Program-made: the position numbers and the translations under genes | Notes under the pieces: model-generated | Database searches by the model: none | What the model saw: only the letters and a program-made list of their open reading frames with translations | What the model was told of the DNA's origin: nothing | In this document: positions 61,491 to 64,000 of the stretch, piece after piece | How the letters are laid out: every line of letters starts with the position of its first letter | How positions within the stretch are numbered: position 1 is the first letter of the stretch | Source: Chromobacterium haemolyticum DSM 19808 | GTDB lineage: Bacteria; Pseudomonadota; Gammaproteobacteria; Burkholderiales; Chromobacteriaceae | DNA length: 64,000 bases | Assembly (NCBI RefSeq): GCF_000711885.1 | Contig: NZ_JONK01000021.1 | Coordinates: forward strand, 1-64,000 | Direction: 5' to 3'

Positions 61491-61952
61491 TCAGTCCGAG
61501 GGGGCCTCTTCGCCGGGCAGCACCACAAATTCACCATCCAGGCCGCCCACCGCTTCGCCTTCGCATTCCAGCGCCACCGCCAGCCGCAGCCGCCCCATGC
61601 GTTCGCGCCGCAAAGCACGTTCCAGCTTGTCCCAGGCGGCCGGCTCCGGCGCGGTCGCTCGTGCCAGAAAGCCTGCGGCGATGGGCTTGTCGTAACGCAT
61701 GCTATTGCCGTGGATGATGACGCGGCCGGGTAAGCCGCGCTCGCGCAGGCGCATGAACACCAGGCTCCAGGCGGCGAGGATGGCCACCGCCGAAGCGCTG
61801 CCGCCAAACACGGTGGCGCGGTGATTGATATTGGGCGCCAGCGGCGCGTTCAGGATCACGCGCTCGCCGCTGGCCTCGGCCACGCCGACCTCCATCGCGG
61901 CGGACAGCGGGATGTGTTGGTGAAGGTAGTCTTCAAGCGCCTTTGGACTCAT
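61491..61952 (-). CDS. YiiD C-terminal-type hot-dog thioesterase-like protein
   Basis: The 153-residue protein has the YiiD_C/4HBT hot-dog features: LEDYLHQHIPLSAAMEV, APLAPNINHRATVFGGSASAVAILAAW, in pieces, and IIHGNSMRYDKPI. Relatives are putative acyl-CoA thioesterases; in E. coli YiiD the domain is fused to an acetyltransferase. GGGAG precedes ATG 61952. It overlaps the end of the peptidase gene by 20 bp. Confidence 0.8.
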   Translation of the reverse strand: MSPKALEDYLHQHIPLSAAMEVGVAEASGERVILNAPLAPNINHRATVFGGSASAVAILAAWSLVFMRLRERGLPGRVIIHGNSMRYDKPIAAGFLARATAPEPAAWDKLERALRRERMGRLRLAVALECEGEAVGGLDGEFVVLPGEEAPSD

Positions 61953-63939
61953 GTTTTTCTCCCGGTTCGGCGCGGCCGGCTTCGGCGGCGCCGTCTCCAT
62001 TCTGCCCCAATAGGTGGCGCTGGAAAAACCACAGGCTGTGGCCCAGTTGCAGTACCTGGTTTTCACGCTTGGCCGCGCCGTGGCCCTCGTCCGGGAACAG
62101 GATCAGGCCCCCGTTCACTCCCTTGCCCGCCATGGCGCGATACATTTGCAGCGCCTCGCCCACCGGCACCCGCGGGTCGCTGACGCCCTGGATGATCAGC
62201 AGCGGATCGCGCAGCTTGTCGATGTGATTGATCGGCGACAATTGCTCCAGCGCGGCGCGGTCACGTTCCAGATCGCCATACTCGGCGGCGCGCAGCGCGC
62301 GTCGGTAAGGCGCGGTGTTTTGCAAGAAGCTGACCAAGTTGGCGATGCCGACATTGGACACGCCGGCATCGTAGGCTCCGGCGAAGATGGTCATCGCCGC
62401 CAACGTGGAGTAACCGCCGTAGCTGCCGCCCATCACGCCGATCTTGGGCGCCGCGCCGGCCGCGCCCCACTGACTGCGGATGTAACGCGCGGCATCTTCA
62501 ATGTCGGACAGCACTTGCAGCCGGCGCGGGCCGTTGTCGCTGTCCAGCCAGGTTTTGCCATAGCCGACGGAACCCCGAACATTGGGCTGCACATAGATGA
62601 AGCCGGCGTCGACGAACAATTGCGCCTGCGGAGAGAAGCCGGCGCGGCTCTGCCCTTCCGGACCGCCGTGGAAGTTGACCACCACCGGGCAGGGCGTGGC
62701 CGCGCAGCGAGCCGGCCGACGCACAAACATCGGAATCGGCGTGCCGTCGCGCGCCGGATAGCTTTCCAGGCTGGCTTTGGCGAAGCCGCGGGTGTCCAGC
62801 TCCGGCGCGGAGGGCAGCAGCCATTGGCCGAGCTTGCCGCTCTTGCTGTCCCAAACATGGCTGCTGGCCGGCGCGGTGTCGGTTTCCACGCTGAAATTGA
62901 CGTAGCGGCCATCGCGGCTGAGATTCACAACATTAACCTGGGCCGCACCGGGGAAGGCTGGCAACTTCAGCACGCGGTAATGGCGGCGGCCGTCCAAGGC
63001 CAGCGCTTTGCCGTAGCCGTCCTGGCTCAAGGTGTAGTACACGCGGCCCTGCTCGCGGTCGATGTTGAGGTTCTCCACATCGCCGCGCGTCTCCGGCGTC
63101 AATGGCTTGAATACGCCGGCGCGCCACAGATAGAGACGGTGGTATTCGCCGAACTTATTGGTGCGCACCAGATATTCGCCATCGCGCAGGCCGAAGTCCA
63201 TCCGGTAGTCGGTGGTCTCGCCTTTACCCAGCAGCGGCTGCAAGGGTTTGCCGTCCGGCGTCCACAGATAGAATTCCGCGCTGGCGTTGCTCAGCGTCTT
63301 TTGCAGCAGCAGACGGCCGTCGTCGCGATGGCCGGCGATGCTCCAGGCGCCGCGCTCGCCGAACAAGCGCTCGCGGCGGCCGTCTGCCAGCCGGTAGCGG
63401 TATAGGGTATAGCTGTCGGCCCGCTCGTCGTTGCTGCGGTAGTACAGCCATTGGCCGTCCTTGCTGAGAAACTGGAACTGGGTTTGCACGCCGGGCTTGT
63501 GCTGTACTTCGCGCAGCGCGCCGCCGCTGGCGGCTTGCAGATAGAGGCCGGGGTTTTCCTCGCCCTTGCGGTCGCGGCTGAGCACCAGCCAGCGCCCATC
63601 CGGGCTGACGTCCTGAATCAGGGTGGCGTCTTCGCCGCCGGTCAGCTGCACCGGGAAGCGCTGCGGACCATCCAGTTTCCAGACCTGCGGCACGCCTGTG
63701 ACGCGCCAGCTGAAATACAACGCCTTGCCGTCCGGAGCCAGCACGCCGGCGCCAGGCGCGCGCAGGTCCAGCATATTCTGCACTTTGCGGCTCAGTTCCG
63801 CCGGCAGCGGCGCGGCGCGGTAGCGCGCCACCTCCTCCGCGCTGACACTGGCGGCGCCGAGGCCGCTGTAGCCGCCGGCGGCCCAGCCATGAGTGGAAAG
63901 CATCATTAGCGTTGCCGCGGATAAAGCACGAACCATCAT
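61933..63939 (-). CDS. S9-family (prolyl oligopeptidase-like) peptidase, exported
   Basis: The 668-residue protein has a signal peptide (VRALSAATLMMLSTHGWA), a beta-propeller region (about 60-390; repeated SPDGRWLVLSRD-like blades) and a C-terminal alpha/beta hydrolase domain (about 400-650). Nucleophile GGSYGGY, Asp in VSDPRVPVG and His in DEGHGAAK complete the triad. It should cleave short peptides in the periplasm. ATG 63939 has GGAG five bases upstream. Its promoter would lie in the last 61 bp. Confidence 0.9.
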   Translation of the reverse strand: MMVRALSAATLMMLSTHGWAAGGYSGLGAASVSAEEVARYRAAPLPAELSRKVQNMLDLRAPGAGVLAPDGKALYFSWRVTGVPQVWKLDGPQRFPVQLTGGEDATLIQDVSPDGRWLVLSRDRKGEENPGLYLQAASGGALREVQHKPGVQTQFQFLSKDGQWLYYRSNDERADSYTLYRYRLADGRRERLFGERGAWSIAGHRDDGRLLLQKTLSNASAEFYLWTPDGKPLQPLLGKGETTDYRMDFGLRDGEYLVRTNKFGEYHRLYLWRAGVFKPLTPETRGDVENLNIDREQGRVYYTLSQDGYGKALALDGRRHYRVLKLPAFPGAAQVNVVNLSRDGRYVNFSVETDTAPASSHVWDSKSGKLGQWLLPSAPELDTRGFAKASLESYPARDGTPIPMFVRRPARCAATPCPVVVNFHGGPEGQSRAGFSPQAQLFVDAGFIYVQPNVRGSVGYGKTWLDSDNGPRRLQVLSDIEDAARYIRSQWGAAGAAPKIGVMGGSYGGYSTLAAMTIFAGAYDAGVSNVGIANLVSFLQNTAPYRRALRAAEYGDLERDRAALEQLSPINHIDKLRDPLLIIQGVSDPRVPVGEALQMYRAMAGKGVNGGLILFPDEGHGAAKRENQVLQLGHSLWFFQRHLLGQNGDGAAEAGRAEPGEKHESKGA

Positions 63940-64000
63940 GACTGCTCCTGAGCGATTGGGCGGGCCGACCAGTATAGCGGCCATGACAATGACGTTACAA

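Overview
The window reads as a G+C-rich, gene-dense chromosomal segment of a betaproteobacterium, most likely Neisseriales and close to Chromobacterium. This rests on recognised gene content (bioC/bioH biotin genes, System II cytochrome c maturation, cytochrome c4, gltIJKL, a PuuD-type urate pathway) and overall protein resemblance. No database search was possible, so the organism is an inference. I see no rRNA, tRNA or CRISPR array.

Layout. 1-340: 3' end of an IS5-family insertion sequence. 420-5056: three amino-acid transporters (one sodium symporter, two tandem AroP/PheP-like permeases). 5571-6284: glycine-zipper envelope protein behind a consensus FNR-type box and a LacI/PurR-like palindrome. 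6578-17251: a long minus-strand series holding bioB, bioF, bioH and bioC, interrupted by a GAF-GAF-GGDEF-EAL protein and a methyltransferase, followed by acetyltransferase, patatin, GST and fatty-acid hydroxylase genes. 17396-20560: comF, trmL, rlpA, engB. 20652-24635: cytochrome c4, resB and ccsA. 24889-27232: TerC/CBS protein, GIY-YIG protein, small periplasmic repeat protein. 27423-31565: gltLKJI and ksgA. 31742-38605: Bcr/CflA efflux, maf, rng, a DUF2459 protein, cysE, a DUF1835 protein and a 2OG-Fe(II) oxygenase. 38763-41781: Fur-box DUF2061 gene, then a GbsR/MarR-like regulator and a four-gene membrane/SDR/DoxX/DUF2269 operon with the same operator upstream of both. 41851-48746: SGNH acyltransferase, uvrD, REC-TPR protein, LytTR regulator. 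48967-52511: HypX-like CO-synthesis-type enzyme and a membrane diguanylate cyclase. 52678-60462: a urate-to-glyoxylate gene set. 60679-63939: an unknown protein with a possible nuclease core, a YiiD-type thioesterase and an S9 peptidase.

The urate module is the most coherent system. PuuD oxidises urate, UraH and UraD process the products to allantoin, and PuuE, Alc and AllA carry it on to glyoxylate and urea. An NCS2 transporter, a LysE-type exporter and a GntR regulator accompany the enzymes, and palindromes lie between the divergent arms.

The most unusual feature is a dispersed family of six short elements (113-151 bp). Their terminal inverted repeats match the end of the IS at the left edge. 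They sit at TNA targets, and in five of six copies one end abuts a gene's stop codon exactly, so the stop codon itself is the target triplet. Second is the twin-operator GbsR regulon at 39.1-41.8 kb, whose regulator gene looks leaderless.
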